Origin: Xylanibacter ruminicola
GTDB lineage: Bacteria > Bacteroidota > Bacteroidia > Bacteroidales > Bacteroidaceae
DNA length: 64,000 bases
Direction: 5' to 3'
NCBI RefSeq assembly: GCF_900142525.1
Contig: NZ_FRBD01000019.1
Location: 51,910 to 115,909, forward strand
Shown here piece by piece: positions 51,834-60,685 of this stretch (position 1 is its first letter; every line of letters starts with the position of its first letter). The translations under genes were made by a program, and so were the position numbers. The notes under the pieces were generated by a model, which was given only the letters and a program-made list of their open reading frames with translations, was not told the DNA's origin and searched no databases.

Positions 51834-52775
51834 ATGAAAAGAATTTTGGTAACAGGTGGAGCTGGGTTCATAGGCTCGCACTTATGTGAAAGATTGGTTA
51901 ACGATGGCCACGATGTTATTTGTCTAGACAATTTTTATACTGGAAGCAAGGAAAATGTGTGGCACCTCTTGGGTAAGCCGAATTTTGAGATCGTCCGTCA
52001 TGATGTTTGTCAGCCTTATTGGGCTGAAATCGACGAGATCTATAATCTGGCATGCCCCGCATCGCCCATACATTATCAATATGACCCTATTCAGACAACA
52101 AAGACCAGCGTGTTTGGTGCTTACTACATGCTGGGACTGGCCCGCAGAACCAAGTGTAAGATTCTGCAGAGTTCTACCAGCGAGGTCTATGGCGATCCTG
52201 CCGTTCATCCGCAGCCTGAGAGCTATTGGGGAAACGTCAATACCATCGGCATCCGCTCATGCTACGACGAGGGTAAGCGCTGTGCTGAGACCATGTTTTT
52301 CGACTATCACCGTCAGCATAATGTCCGAATCAAGGTCATCCGCATCTTTAATACCTATGGCCCTCGAATGGCTCAGCACGATGGCCGTGTAGTGTCAAAC
52401 TTTATAATGCAGGCACTTCGTGGCGAGAATATCACGATTTATGGCGATGGCAAACAAACGCGCAGTTTCCAGTATGTGAGCGACCTGGTAGAGGGTATGA
52501 TACGCATGATGGATAGCGGCGACGACTTTACCGGACCGGTAAATATCGGTAACCCCGGTGAGTTCACGATGCTGGAGTTGGCCGAGAAAGTGATTGATTT
52601 CACAGGTTCCAAGAGTAAAATCGTTTTCGAGCCTCTGCCTCAGGACGACCCGAAGATGCGCCGTCCCGACATATCTTTAGCTAAAGAGAAACTTTATTGG
52701 GAGCCAAAGGTTAAACTGGATGAAGGTCTGAAGAAGACAATCGAATATTTCGAATCAGTTCTCAAAGAGCGCTGA
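51834..52775 (+). CDS. UDP-glucuronate decarboxylase-like NAD-dependent epimerase/dehydratase
   Basis: Short-chain dehydrogenase of the UXS group, making UDP-xylose from UDP-glucuronate. NAD motif GGAGFIGSH at residues 8-16, [28 protein letters not shown] and the active-site YDEGKR (YxxxK). [20 protein letters not shown] and [10 protein letters not shown] are typical of UXS. 313 residues. The following clpS gene is 24 bases away. Confidence 0.92.
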   Translation: MKRILVTGGAGFIGSHLCERLVNDGHDVICLDNFYTGSKENVWHLLGKPNFEIVRHDVCQPYWAEIDEIYNLACPASPIHYQYDPIQTTKTSVFGAYYMLGLARRTKCKILQSSTSEVYGDPAVHPQPESYWGNVNTIGIRSCYDEGKRCAETMFFDYHRQHNVRIKVIRIFNTYGPRMAQHDGRVVSNFIMQALRGENITIYGDGKQTRSFQYVSDLVEGMIRMMDSGDDFTGPVNIGNPGEFTMLELAEKVIDFTGSKSKIVFEPLPQDDPKMRRPDISLAKEKLYWEPKVKLDEGLKKTIEYFESVLKER

Positions 52776-52799
52776 CTTTGCACACGGAGAAATATAATT

Positions 52800-53105
52800 A
52801 TGGCAAAGGAACAATCAAACATTCGCGAACGGCAGCGTATTGACTTGCGTGAGCCGCGACGCTATACGGTAACGATATACAACGACGACTTCACCACCAT
52901 GGAGTTTGTTGTGATGATTCTGAAGCAGATATTCTTTAAGAGCGAGGCCGAGGCCGAAGCCTTGATGCTTCAGGTGCATCACTCTGATAAAGCCGTTGTG
53001 GGCATTTACAGCTACGATGTAGCCACATCGAAGGTGCGTAAGGCCACTAATATGGCACGCGAGGCAGGATTTCCACTCCGCCTGACTGTTGAACCAGAAG
53101 AATAA
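52800..53105 (+). CDS. clpS: ATP-dependent Clp protease adaptor ClpS
   Basis: Delivers N-degron substrates to ClpA. The core RYTVTIYNDDFTTMEFVVMI and the Cys/His-like substrate pocket region (LMLQVHHSDKAVVGIYSYDV) are clear, ending with PLRLTVEPEE. 101 residues. The order clpS-clpA-aat places the complete N-end rule pathway in one operon. Confidence 0.96.
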   Translation: MAKEQSNIRERQRIDLREPRRYTVTIYNDDFTTMEFVVMILKQIFFKSEAEAEALMLQVHHSDKAVVGIYSYDVATSKVRKATNMAREAGFPLRLTVEPEE

Positions 53106-53110
53106 CGACT

Positions 53111-55318
53111 ATGGCTGAGATAAAACAAACAAAACGTGCTGCCCACGTGGTGCATCTGGCGATGGAATACTGCAAGCAGGATCGCCACGAATTCGTTTCG
53201 CCCGAGCATCTGCTTCTGGCTATGCTGCTGGATGAGGATTTCGAAAGAGTGCTCAGCGTATTCTGCGATTCAGATATACTGGCCGTGCAGCTGGAAGAGA
53301 TACTCAAGGATGTGGAGCCTGTGCCCGATGACCAGTCATACGAGCCTGAGGCCTCTGCACAGCTTGGGCAGGTGATAGAGTTTGCCTGTAGCCAGGTTTA
53401 TAACAGCAGTGCCGAGGCATTAGATGTTCCACATCTGGTGATGGGCATACTGAACCTCCAGGATTCGTGGGCGGGCTACCTGTTGAAGAAGATTCTAGCC
53501 GGCAATGAAACCGACTTCGTGAGTCAACTCATCAGTGCCTATGATGTAGACGATCACCTTGAGGAAGATACCGGCAGACGCAGATCAGAAGAAGCCTGGC
53601 GCAAGCTGGTTACCTGTATGAACGAGCTGTATCAGAAGCACAATCCGCTTATCGGCCGAGAAACAGAGTTGCAAAGAACCATCCAGGTGCTTTGTCGAAA
53701 GGACAAGAATAACCCGCTGCACGTGGGCGAACCGGGTGTGGGTAAAACTGCACTGATATGGGGCTTGGCCCGTATGATAGAAGAGGGCCACGTGCCCGAG
53801 CGATTGAAGGGCAGCCGAATTTACCAGCTCGACATCGGCACGCTGCTGGCCGGCACCCAGTATCGTGGCGATTTCGAAAACCGCATCAAGCAGATCATGG
53901 ACGGTATTCTGGAAGAGAGCGATAAGAACATTGTTTATATCGACGAGATTCATACCTTGGTGGGTGCAGGCGCTATAGGCGAGGGCTCGATGGATGCCTC
54001 GAACATGCTCAAGCCCTATCTGGAGTCGGGCAGCATTCGTTTCATCGGTTCTACAACCTACGAGGAGTACAACCGTCATTTTTCGCGTTCTAAGGGACTT
54101 GTGCGTCGGTTCCAGCAGATAGACATTCCAGAGCCCACGCCTGAGGAAACCAAACATATTCTGCGCCAGCTGCGCCATCAGTACGAGGAGTTTCATGGCG
54201 TGAGCTACGACGAACAGGCGCTCGACTTTGCCGTCGACGCCAGCTACAAGTACGTGAACGACCGTTTCCTGCCCGACAAGGCCATCGACCTGATCGACGA
54301 GGCGGGTTCGGCGATGGAGGTGAATCATGGTTCCATGATTTACAAACACGACATAGCCGATGTGCTTGCCAAAACGTGTAAGGTTGATGCGATGGCGATG
54401 AGCCAGGACGACGATAACAGCGAACTGGAAACGCTAGCCCCACGACTGCTCTCGAAGATATACGGACAAGACGAAGCCATTCGCCAGGTGGTAGAGTCGG
54501 TACAGATGTCGAAGGCCGGTCTTCTCGACGACAACAAACCCCTGGCATCGCTGCTCTTTGTTGGTCCTACAGGTGTTGGTAAAACCGAGGTGGCCCGTGT
54601 TCTGGCCAAGGAATTAGGTATTGAGTTACTGCGCTTCGATATGAGCGAGTATACCGAGAAACATACTGTTGCCAAGCTCATAGGCTCACCAGCAGGTTAC
54701 GTGGGCTATGAGGATGGCGGACTGCTTACCGATGCCATCCGCAAGACGCCTAACTGCGTGCTGCTGCTCGACGAGATTGAGAAGGCCCATCAGGATATCT
54801 ACAACATCCTGCTGCAGGTGATGGACTATGCCCGTCTTACTGATAATAAGGGCCGCAAGGCCGACTTCCGCAACGTCATCCTCATCATGACCTCTAATGC
54901 CGGAGCGCAGTTTGCCGGTCAGGCCAATATGGGCTTTACGGGCAACGTTTCGCGTGGCGAGGCTATGCTTAAGCAAGTCAAGAAAACATTTAAACCCGAG
55001 TTTATCAACCGCCTTTCGGGCACAGTGGTCTTCAACGATATGGACGAGCCCATGGCCCGCCTCATTCTGAAGAAGAAACTGGGCGAGCTGCAGCAGAAAC
55101 TGGATGCCAAACAGGTGGAGATGACACTGAGCGACGAGGCATTCGACGCACTGCTCGAAGAGGGCTTCACCCGCGAGTATGGAGCACGCGAGATGGATCG
55201 TGTGATAGCCCAGAGGCTCAAACCGCTCCTGATGCGCGAGATACTCTTCGGCAGTCTGAAACAAGGTGGCAAGGTTGAAATAGGTACTGAGAATGGCTGT
55301 ATATCAATTAGACGATGA
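53111..55318 (+). CDS. clpA: ATP-dependent Clp protease ATP-binding subunit ClpA
   Basis: AAA+ unfoldase of the ClpAP protease. The N-domain with the Clp repeat (HVVHLAMEYCKQDRHEFVSP) is followed by D1 (GEPGVGKT) and D2 (GPTGVGKT, LLLDEIEKAHQDIYNILLQV). No middle coiled-coil domain of ClpB is present, which supports ClpA. 735 residues. The start is five bases after clpS and the end overlaps aat by 26 bases. Confidence 0.96.
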   Translation: MAEIKQTKRAAHVVHLAMEYCKQDRHEFVSPEHLLLAMLLDEDFERVLSVFCDSDILAVQLEEILKDVEPVPDDQSYEPEASAQLGQVIEFACSQVYNSSAEALDVPHLVMGILNLQDSWAGYLLKKILAGNETDFVSQLISAYDVDDHLEEDTGRRRSEEAWRKLVTCMNELYQKHNPLIGRETELQRTIQVLCRKDKNNPLHVGEPGVGKTALIWGLARMIEEGHVPERLKGSRIYQLDIGTLLAGTQYRGDFENRIKQIMDGILEESDKNIVYIDEIHTLVGAGAIGEGSMDASNMLKPYLESGSIRFIGSTTYEEYNRHFSRSKGLVRRFQQIDIPEPTPEETKHILRQLRHQYEEFHGVSYDEQALDFAVDASYKYVNDRFLPDKAIDLIDEAGSAMEVNHGSMIYKHDIADVLAKTCKVDAMAMSQDDDNSELETLAPRLLSKIYGQDEAIRQVVESVQMSKAGLLDDNKPLASLLFVGPTGVGKTEVARVLAKELGIELLRFDMSEYTEKHTVAKLIGSPAGYVGYEDGGLLTDAIRKTPNCVLLLDEIEKAHQDIYNILLQVMDYARLTDNKGRKADFRNVILIMTSNAGAQFAGQANMGFTGNVSRGEAMLKQVKKTFKPEFINRLSGTVVFNDMDEPMARLILKKKLGELQQKLDAKQVEMTLSDEAFDALLEEGFTREYGAREMDRVIAQRLKPLLMREILFGSLKQGGKVEIGTENGCISIRR

Positions 55319-55943
55319 TCTGTGGTTCCCCGATCCCCATTTGGGCGAGCCCGACGGCATGATAGCTGTAGGCGGCGACCTGTCGGTCGACCGTCTGCTA
55401 CTCGCCTATTCTAATGGTTTCTTCCCTTGGTTCTCGTTCCGGCACCAGGATGAGCCCGTGTGGTATTGTCCATTACAGCGCTTCGTGATATTTCCCAGCG
55501 AGGTTCACGTCAGCCACTCTATGAAGCAGCTCATCGCCAAGGGCCAGTATCAGGTCACTATCAATCGCCATTTCGAGGGCGTTATCCAGGGGTGTGCTAC
55601 GGCTCAGAACCGCAACCGCGAAGAAGGCGCTTGGCTGGGCCCCGCTATGATTCAGGCTTACACCGAGATGCATCGCCAAGGCTTTGCGGCCAGCGTCGAG
55701 GTGTGGGATGCCGATCGCCTGGTAGGCGGACTCTACGGCATCACCATCGGCTCGTCGTTCTTCGGCGAGAGCATGTTCTCTCTGGTACCCAATGCCTCCA
55801 AGCTGGCTCTCATTCATCTTTCGCGTGTGCTGGAGGCTCATGGCGGACGTATGATCGACTGCCAGTTTGAAACCCCGCATCTCCGTAGCATGGGCGCACG
55901 ATACATCCCGTACCAGGAGTACATCTCGATATTAAATGAATAA
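55293..55943 (+). CDS. aat: Leucyl/phenylalanyl-tRNA-protein transferase
   Basis: Adds Leu or Phe to N-terminal Arg/Lys of proteins, making N-degrons for ClpS-ClpAP. Family motifs: WFPDPHLGEPDGMIAVGGDL, SNGFFPWFS, RNREEGAWLGPAMIQAY, SFFGESMFS and MIDCQFETPHLRSMGA. 216 residues. The start lies within the clpA gene (26-base overlap), so translation is coupled. Confidence 0.96.
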   Translation: MAVYQLDDDLWFPDPHLGEPDGMIAVGGDLSVDRLLLAYSNGFFPWFSFRHQDEPVWYCPLQRFVIFPSEVHVSHSMKQLIAKGQYQVTINRHFEGVIQGCATAQNRNREEGAWLGPAMIQAYTEMHRQGFAASVEVWDADRLVGGLYGITIGSSFFGESMFSLVPNASKLALIHLSRVLEAHGGRMIDCQFETPHLRSMGARYIPYQEYISILNE

Positions 55944-55955
55944 ATAACAATAGAT

Positions 55956-57587
55956 TTAAAAACCGATTTTGGCTTTTGGTCGTGGTGTCTCGATAGGCAC
56001 AATGTCGTCGGGCGTAATCATGCGCCACATCTGCTTGTCCTCAGGCCTCTGCCTCACGCATCTGGTGGCATGCTGTATGTAGATGCGGTCCAGCTGGTTG
56101 GCCACGAATCTGGCATTTCCCCATGTCTGCGGATCACGCACCTGATACGCCTGATTCAGCATGGTGCGATACTTGTCCCAAGCCTGATCGGTAAACTGAT
56201 ACTCATAGTGCTTTACGCGCGTCTGGGTTATCTCCAGCAGCTCGTTCACGCTAAAGTCCTGGAACTCGAACCTATTGGGAAATCGCGATTGCAGTCCGGG
56301 GTTTGTCTCAAGCAGTTTCAGCATCTGGTCCTTATATCCGCACAGCACCACGGCTATGTCGCGCTGCGTTTCGTCGGCCAGAATGTTCATCAGCAGCTGT
56401 ATCACCAGTCGGCCCGGGTCGTTGTCGTTGCGGCTGTTCAGCAAGTAGGCCTCGTCTATCATCAGCACACCGCCCTTGGCCTTTTCCAGCACTTGTCGCA
56501 CCGAGCGCTCCTCATCGCCCCAAAGGGTGCCGATAAATGTACCTCTGTCGCACACCACCACATGGCCTTTCGATAGTGCGCCTGCCTGATGCAGCAGCGA
56601 TCCGAATATCTTGCATACGGTAGTCTTGCCCGTCCCGGGGCGACCCAGAAACACGCTGTGCAGCGATACCTCGTGCTGCTTGCTGTCGGGAAACAGCTCT
56701 TGCATCGTCTTGTTGTAGGTGGTCAGCGCCACCAGCTCGTCCATGCGTCGCTTAATGTCGTCGCAGCCTATCAGCTTGTCCAGCTCCTCGCGCGGATTGT
56801 CTATTGGGTTCAGTATCTCCACCTCCACACTCAGGCCCATATTCTGGTCAATCGTGTCGCTGCTGGTAGTAGGCGAGGGGGCAGGCTCAGGCTCCTGTTG
56901 TGGCTCAGGCTCCTGTTCAGGCTCCTGTTGTGGCTCATCCTCTTCCTGTGGCGTCTCATCTACACCATCCAGCGCATCGTTCACAAACTTCAGTAGAGCC
57001 TCGTCCAGGTCCATGCCCTCGTCGCACTTGGGAGTCATTCTAAAATCTATGCTCTTGTCCATGACGGTGTCGAAATATATCTTTCCGCTTGTGTAGTCGT
57101 CTGTGTTCACCTCAGCCTTTCGGTGTTTCAGTGTCTTAAATCCGTCAATCACCTTGATGCAGTTGGCCTCCCATGTGTCCTCCAGCTCGTCGGCGTTTGT
57201 GATGGTAGCATCCGTTAGCAAAATGCCCAACACCTCTGCATGCACCTCGTGCAGTTTCAGTCGGTTTTTTATCACTTCCAGCGTCTCTTTCATCTTCCAC
57301 ACTTTGCTCTCGCGCAGTTCAGTGCCAGGACGATAAATCAGCATGTTGATACCCTCAGATTCTTCGTATATCTGCTTTTCGCCTTTATCGCAGCAGTCTA
57401 TAGCCACGATCACCAGGTTATTCGAGTTCGCGTAAATATATACATCATTGTCGTAGTAGTAAGGGTCAAAGCCCTTCAGTCTGTTAGAGTAGACGGCGTA
57501 GTTCACCGCCATAGCGTCCATGTGTTTCCAGATAGTACCTTTAGTCTGTCGCTTAAAATCGTTAATCAATCTATTCAAATTCGTCAT
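55956..57587 (-). CDS. CbbX/SpoVK-like AAA ATPase with N-terminal unknown domain and acidic repeat linker
   Basis: The C-terminal half is an AAA+ module: FLGRPGTGKTTVCKIFGSLL near residue 316, GGVLMIDEAYLLNSRNDNDP near 372, VLCGYKDQM and an arginine-finger region ETNPGLQSRFPNRFEF. This subgroup includes CbbX, SpoVK and EccA-like proteins. Residues 1-200 form a separate domain I do not recognise. A Glu/Pro/Gln-rich linker (QQEPEQEPEPQQEPEPAP) is encoded by GGCTC(A/C)TGTTGT-type repeats at 56885-56945. ATG 57587 is preferred to TTG 57593. Convergent with aat. Confidence 0.85.
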   Translation of the reverse strand: MTNLNRLINDFKRQTKGTIWKHMDAMAVNYAVYSNRLKGFDPYYYDNDVYIYANSNNLVIVAIDCCDKGEKQIYEESEGINMLIYRPGTELRESKVWKMKETLEVIKNRLKLHEVHAEVLGILLTDATITNADELEDTWEANCIKVIDGFKTLKHRKAEVNTDDYTSGKIYFDTVMDKSIDFRMTPKCDEGMDLDEALLKFVNDALDGVDETPQEEDEPQQEPEQEPEPQQEPEPAPSPTTSSDTIDQNMGLSVEVEILNPIDNPREELDKLIGCDDIKRRMDELVALTTYNKTMQELFPDSKQHEVSLHSVFLGRPGTGKTTVCKIFGSLLHQAGALSKGHVVVCDRGTFIGTLWGDEERSVRQVLEKAKGGVLMIDEAYLLNSRNDNDPGRLVIQLLMNILADETQRDIAVVLCGYKDQMLKLLETNPGLQSRFPNRFEFQDFSVNELLEITQTRVKHYEYQFTDQAWDKYRTMLNQAYQVRDPQTWGNARFVANQLDRIYIQHATRCVRQRPEDKQMWRMITPDDIVPIETPRPKAKIGF

Positions 57588-58042
57588 AGTCAACTAAATC
57601 AAATCAAAAAAAATAAATGATAATAATGGTATACACCCCAGTTTTTGGGGCGCAAGAGATAACAGGCAAGCACTTGCGCACTCACCCTTAGTTCATAATG
57701 AGTCATCCTTCAGGCATACTCTATCACTTTTTCAAAAACAATTGTAGCAGTAAGTCAAAGATCGCAGTAGCGAGTAAAGAGCGAAAGCTCGCTTTCTTGC
57801 TCTTTCGAGCGCCCAAGGTCTTCGAGGCAAAGCCTCAAAGATCGTGCAGCCGACCGTCAGGTCAACGCGCAAGTCGACAAGGCAACCTGATGGCGCCTAA
57901 GAACCGCTCGGCATCTGGTAGAAACCTTCGTCAACTTGTTCATTTTTGCTTCAATTGTTTTTATTGTTCGTGATAAAATTACGTTTTTCGCCGGCAAATA
58001 TAGATATTATTCCCCAATCCACCAAATTTTTTTGCAATAATT
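57588..58042. other. Intergenic region with structured repeat, no convincing gene
   Basis: A 91-codon plus-strand frame at 57698-57973 has no protein-like composition. From about 57772 to 57900 there are strong small hairpins: GAGC-GAAA-GCTC (57779-57790, a GNRA tetraloop), then GAGGC-AAA-GCCTC (57824-57836), with CGACCGTCAGGTCAACGCG after. GC content is high here compared with the AT-rich island that begins near 57960. It could be a structured RNA or a dispersed repeat at the island border. Confidence 0.45.
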
Positions 58043-58073
58043 TTTGTATGCTCGTAAAATATTATTATATTTG
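58043..58073 (+). promoter_or_regulatory. Upstream promoter of the TIR/RyR island
   Basis: TTTG at 58043-58046 and TATATTTG at 58066-58073 are separated by 19 bases, a full consensus match. It lies 27 bases before the ATG of the small frame at 58101. Confidence 0.75.
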
Positions 58074-58100
58074 CACCACATAATCTATAACTAGAGTATT

Positions 58101-58295
58101 ATGTTTAAAGTTATAATATCAGATACTACCTATCACAGTATTATAAGCGCAGAAGAGCAAAAGTCTCCTTCTGCCCGTTCCAATTTGTATAAATTGCATA
58201 ATCGTATTATAATAAGGATATTATATTTTGCAGATTCAGATAAAACAATTATCTTTGCGCCAACTAGAAACATAAAAAAAGTAATATGGAAATAG
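58101..58295 (+). CDS. Possible small protein, 64 residues
   Basis: Basic, partly hydrophobic (RIIIRILYFADSDKTIIFAP). It has its own consensus promoter and its end overlaps the start of the channel-like gene by ten bases. However, a second promoter lies inside it, so it may be only a leader region. No family recognised. Confidence 0.4.
   Translation: MFKVIISDTTYHSIISAEEQKSPSARSNLYKLHNRIIIRILYFADSDKTIIFAPTRNIKKVIWK
58227..58257 (+). promoter_or_regulatory. Proximal promoter of the channel-like gene
   Basis: TTTG at 58227-58230, 19-base spacer, TATCTTTG at 58250-58257; the ATG follows at 58286. The second full consensus promoter within 200 bases. Confidence 0.75.
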
Positions 58296-60628
58296 CAATC
58301 ATTTGGAGAGATTTGTATTCTCTTGTTTCGACAGATTTGTGGATTATAATCCCTGCTTTGTTTACATTGCTTTCGATGGGAGTTATGTTATGGAAAATTA
58401 GTTCCTATTCCTCCATCTCTTATCCTAGTCAGAAAATGCCTCAGGCTATTAAATTGTTGGCTAGTATAATGTTCTTCGTGTGGGCTTCTGGATACCTTTT
58501 ATATTATTTAGCTCTTAAGTATGATAACTCAAATACTACAGAATTGTTATTCCGGTCTGCCACAAGTTCTATTCAATTATTCTTTGGTGGGGTTGATAGT
58601 AATGTCTGTGATAAACTTCATGATACAGGACATTTGGTGCTTTCAAGTAATTTGGCTTTTGTCTCATTCTTGGCTATGGGGTGTACTGTAGCATTTGTAT
58701 CATTGTTGATTCTCTCTCGTTTCAGGGTATATATCTCTCTTTGGTGGCTCGCCATTTGGGCGCGTCGTTCAGTATATCATCGTCTCTTTATTTTCTTTGG
58801 GATTAATGAGGAATCAGTGTTGTTAGCTAAAGATATAATTGAGCGTGAAGAAGGAAATGCCAAAGATAGTTATCATATTATTTTCGTTGAAAAAACTCTA
58901 AAAGGTCAAAACGAAGAAGAGAAAAACGGATGGGATAGTATGGTGAATTTATTTACCCATCGTAAAAAGACGTTCGATACGGTAAACAAACTGAATGCTT
59001 TCCTTGCTATCATGAATGGTGAGTTCAAGGCTGAGATAAATTGTCCTCAAGATGTTTTCAATGCTCTAGGTCTGGGTGATATACGCAAAATTATCCAAAA
59101 TATTAAGGGAGGCGATAATAGTGAGATTCATCTTTTCTGTTTAAATGATAATGAACTAAGAGATGAGAATGTATTTGCTGCAATGGAATTGCAACAAGAT
59201 GTTACGTTAATTGAGTGCGCACAACGTGCAAAAACTACTATTCACTGTCTTGCCCGTTATAATAGTGTAAATCGTGCGATAGAGGATATAAATACAATTA
59301 GTGGGATAGATATTCGGATTGTTGATCCATCTCACCTTTCTATTGAACTACTCAAACATGATGTTAATCAGCATCCTGTTAATTTCGTAGATATAGATAA
59401 AGAAAAGAATATCGGAACGGTTAAATCTGCTTTTACATGCCTTATTGTTGGATTTGGTGAGACTGGAAAAGATGCTCTTCGGTTCCTATACGAATATGGC
59501 GCTTTTGTTGATAGTAAATCGAATGATAAATTTACATTCCGCAGTCCTTTTAGTTGTCATGTCGTGGATAGTCAAATAGATACGTTGAAAAGTCCATTTG
59601 TTAATGCTGCTCCTTCAATGTTTGGAGGGGATAATTCTGGTTTAATTGAATTCCACAAAATTAATTTTAATTCTCCGGAGTTTTATCTTCAGTTGCTTCC
59701 TGATTTGATAAGTAAATTAAACTATATTGTCATTGCAACAGGTGATGACGAGGCTAATATGACATTAGCTGTTCGCATTATGAAATATGCCATGAGAAAA
59801 GGACGTGATTTTAACAAAATGAGAATATATGTCCGTTCTTATGAACCAGAGTTGCTGCCATACATGGAAAAAATAGCAAAGCATTATAATGAAGATGAAA
59901 CTAGGATTGTGATATTTGGAAAGAAAAAAGAAATATTCCAGTATGACAACATCGTACATGATAAGTTTGAAGATAAGGGTAAACATTATTATGAAACCTA
60001 TAGATCATTAAAAGTTGATCCGGATAATGATGAGGGTTCATGGGATGAAAGAAGAGGTGTTTTAACAGGAAGTAAAAAGGAAAACAAAAAGAAAAAAACA
60101 TATGAAGATATTCCTGTTGAAGAACGTACTAAACCAAGTGTTGCTAATCTTCAAAAATTGCGAAGAAAAGAGTCGCAAGATAAATCAAATGCTTTGCATG
60201 AAGGAACAAAGATTAGAATTCTTACAGAAGTCAATTGCTTGATGACTATTGGTAATAAGATTTTTCCTGATTTTGAAGATGTTGATCCTGAAAAGTCTGC
60301 TCATAGTATACGTAATGAAAAAAAACAGTATATAGGATTGTCTAATGATGAGGCAATACTAATTGATAATCTTGCAAAACTGGAGCATTTAAGGTGGAAT
60401 GCTTCACATGAAGCTATGGGCTATTCTTTCTTACCAATAGGTAAATTACCCGAGCGTTGCTGCGACGAGACTTTGATGCTCCATAATTGTCTTTGCCCGT
60501 GGGAGAAACTTGATAATGAAACAAGTCAAGTTTCCTATATAAAAGACTATAAGGCTTTTGACTATGGTGTTGTAGAAACCTCTATCTACGAAAAAATGAA
60601 AAGTTTATGTAGAATATTAGACAAATAA
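58286..60628 (+). CDS. Channel-like membrane protein with tandem Rossmann (RCK-like) domains and C-terminal RyR-like domain
   Basis: Residues 1-145 hold three hydrophobic helices (about 16-36, 56-76, 118-143). Between helices two and three lies LFRSATSSIQLFFGGVDSN, placed like a pore helix and loop of a two-helix channel, though without a canonical K+ filter. Two Rossmann domains follow, RLFIFFGINEESVLLAKDI (166-184) and FTCLIVGFGETGKDALRFL (about 383-401), as in RCK-gated channels. A Lys/Glu-rich linker near 600 precedes an RyR-like region with LIDNLAKLEHLRWNASHEAM at about 693-712. AT-rich. 57 bases before a TIR-NTPase gene on the same strand. Likely effector or sensor in a conflict system. 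Confidence 0.78.
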   Translation: MEIAIIWRDLYSLVSTDLWIIIPALFTLLSMGVMLWKISSYSSISYPSQKMPQAIKLLASIMFFVWASGYLLYYLALKYDNSNTTELLFRSATSSIQLFFGGVDSNVCDKLHDTGHLVLSSNLAFVSFLAMGCTVAFVSLLILSRFRVYISLWWLAIWARRSVYHRLFIFFGINEESVLLAKDIIEREEGNAKDSYHIIFVEKTLKGQNEEEKNGWDSMVNLFTHRKKTFDTVNKLNAFLAIMNGEFKAEINCPQDVFNALGLGDIRKIIQNIKGGDNSEIHLFCLNDNELRDENVFAAMELQQDVTLIECAQRAKTTIHCLARYNSVNRAIEDINTISGIDIRIVDPSHLSIELLKHDVNQHPVNFVDIDKEKNIGTVKSAFTCLIVGFGETGKDALRFLYEYGAFVDSKSNDKFTFRSPFSCHVVDSQIDTLKSPFVNAAPSMFGGDNSGLIEFHKINFNSPEFYLQLLPDLISKLNYIVIATGDDEANMTLAVRIMKYAMRKGRDFNKMRIYVRSYEPELLPYMEKIAKHYNEDETRIVIFGKKKEIFQYDNIVHDKFEDKGKHYYETYRSLKVDPDNDEGSWDERRGVLTGSKKENKKKKTYEDIPVEERTKPSVANLQKLRRKESQDKSNALHEGTKIRILTEVNCLMTIGNKIFPDFEDVDPEKSAHSIRNEKKQYIGLSNDEAILIDNLAKLEHLRWNASHEAMGYSFLPIGKLPERCCDETLMLHNCLCPWEKLDNETSQVSYIKDYKAFDYGVVETSIYEKMKSLCRILDK

Positions 60629-60685
60629 TTTTTAGAAGTTAAATCAACTTTTGATGTCATTTGATATTTATTAAAAAATAAGTAT

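Noticed and set aside
53585..54349. 254-codon minus-strand frame opposite clpA
   Set aside because: Shadow of clpA codon bias with no recognisable domain.
57698..57973. 91-codon frame as a gene
   Set aside because: Composition is low-complexity and unlike protein, it spans hairpins, and has no promoter or relative that I recognise.
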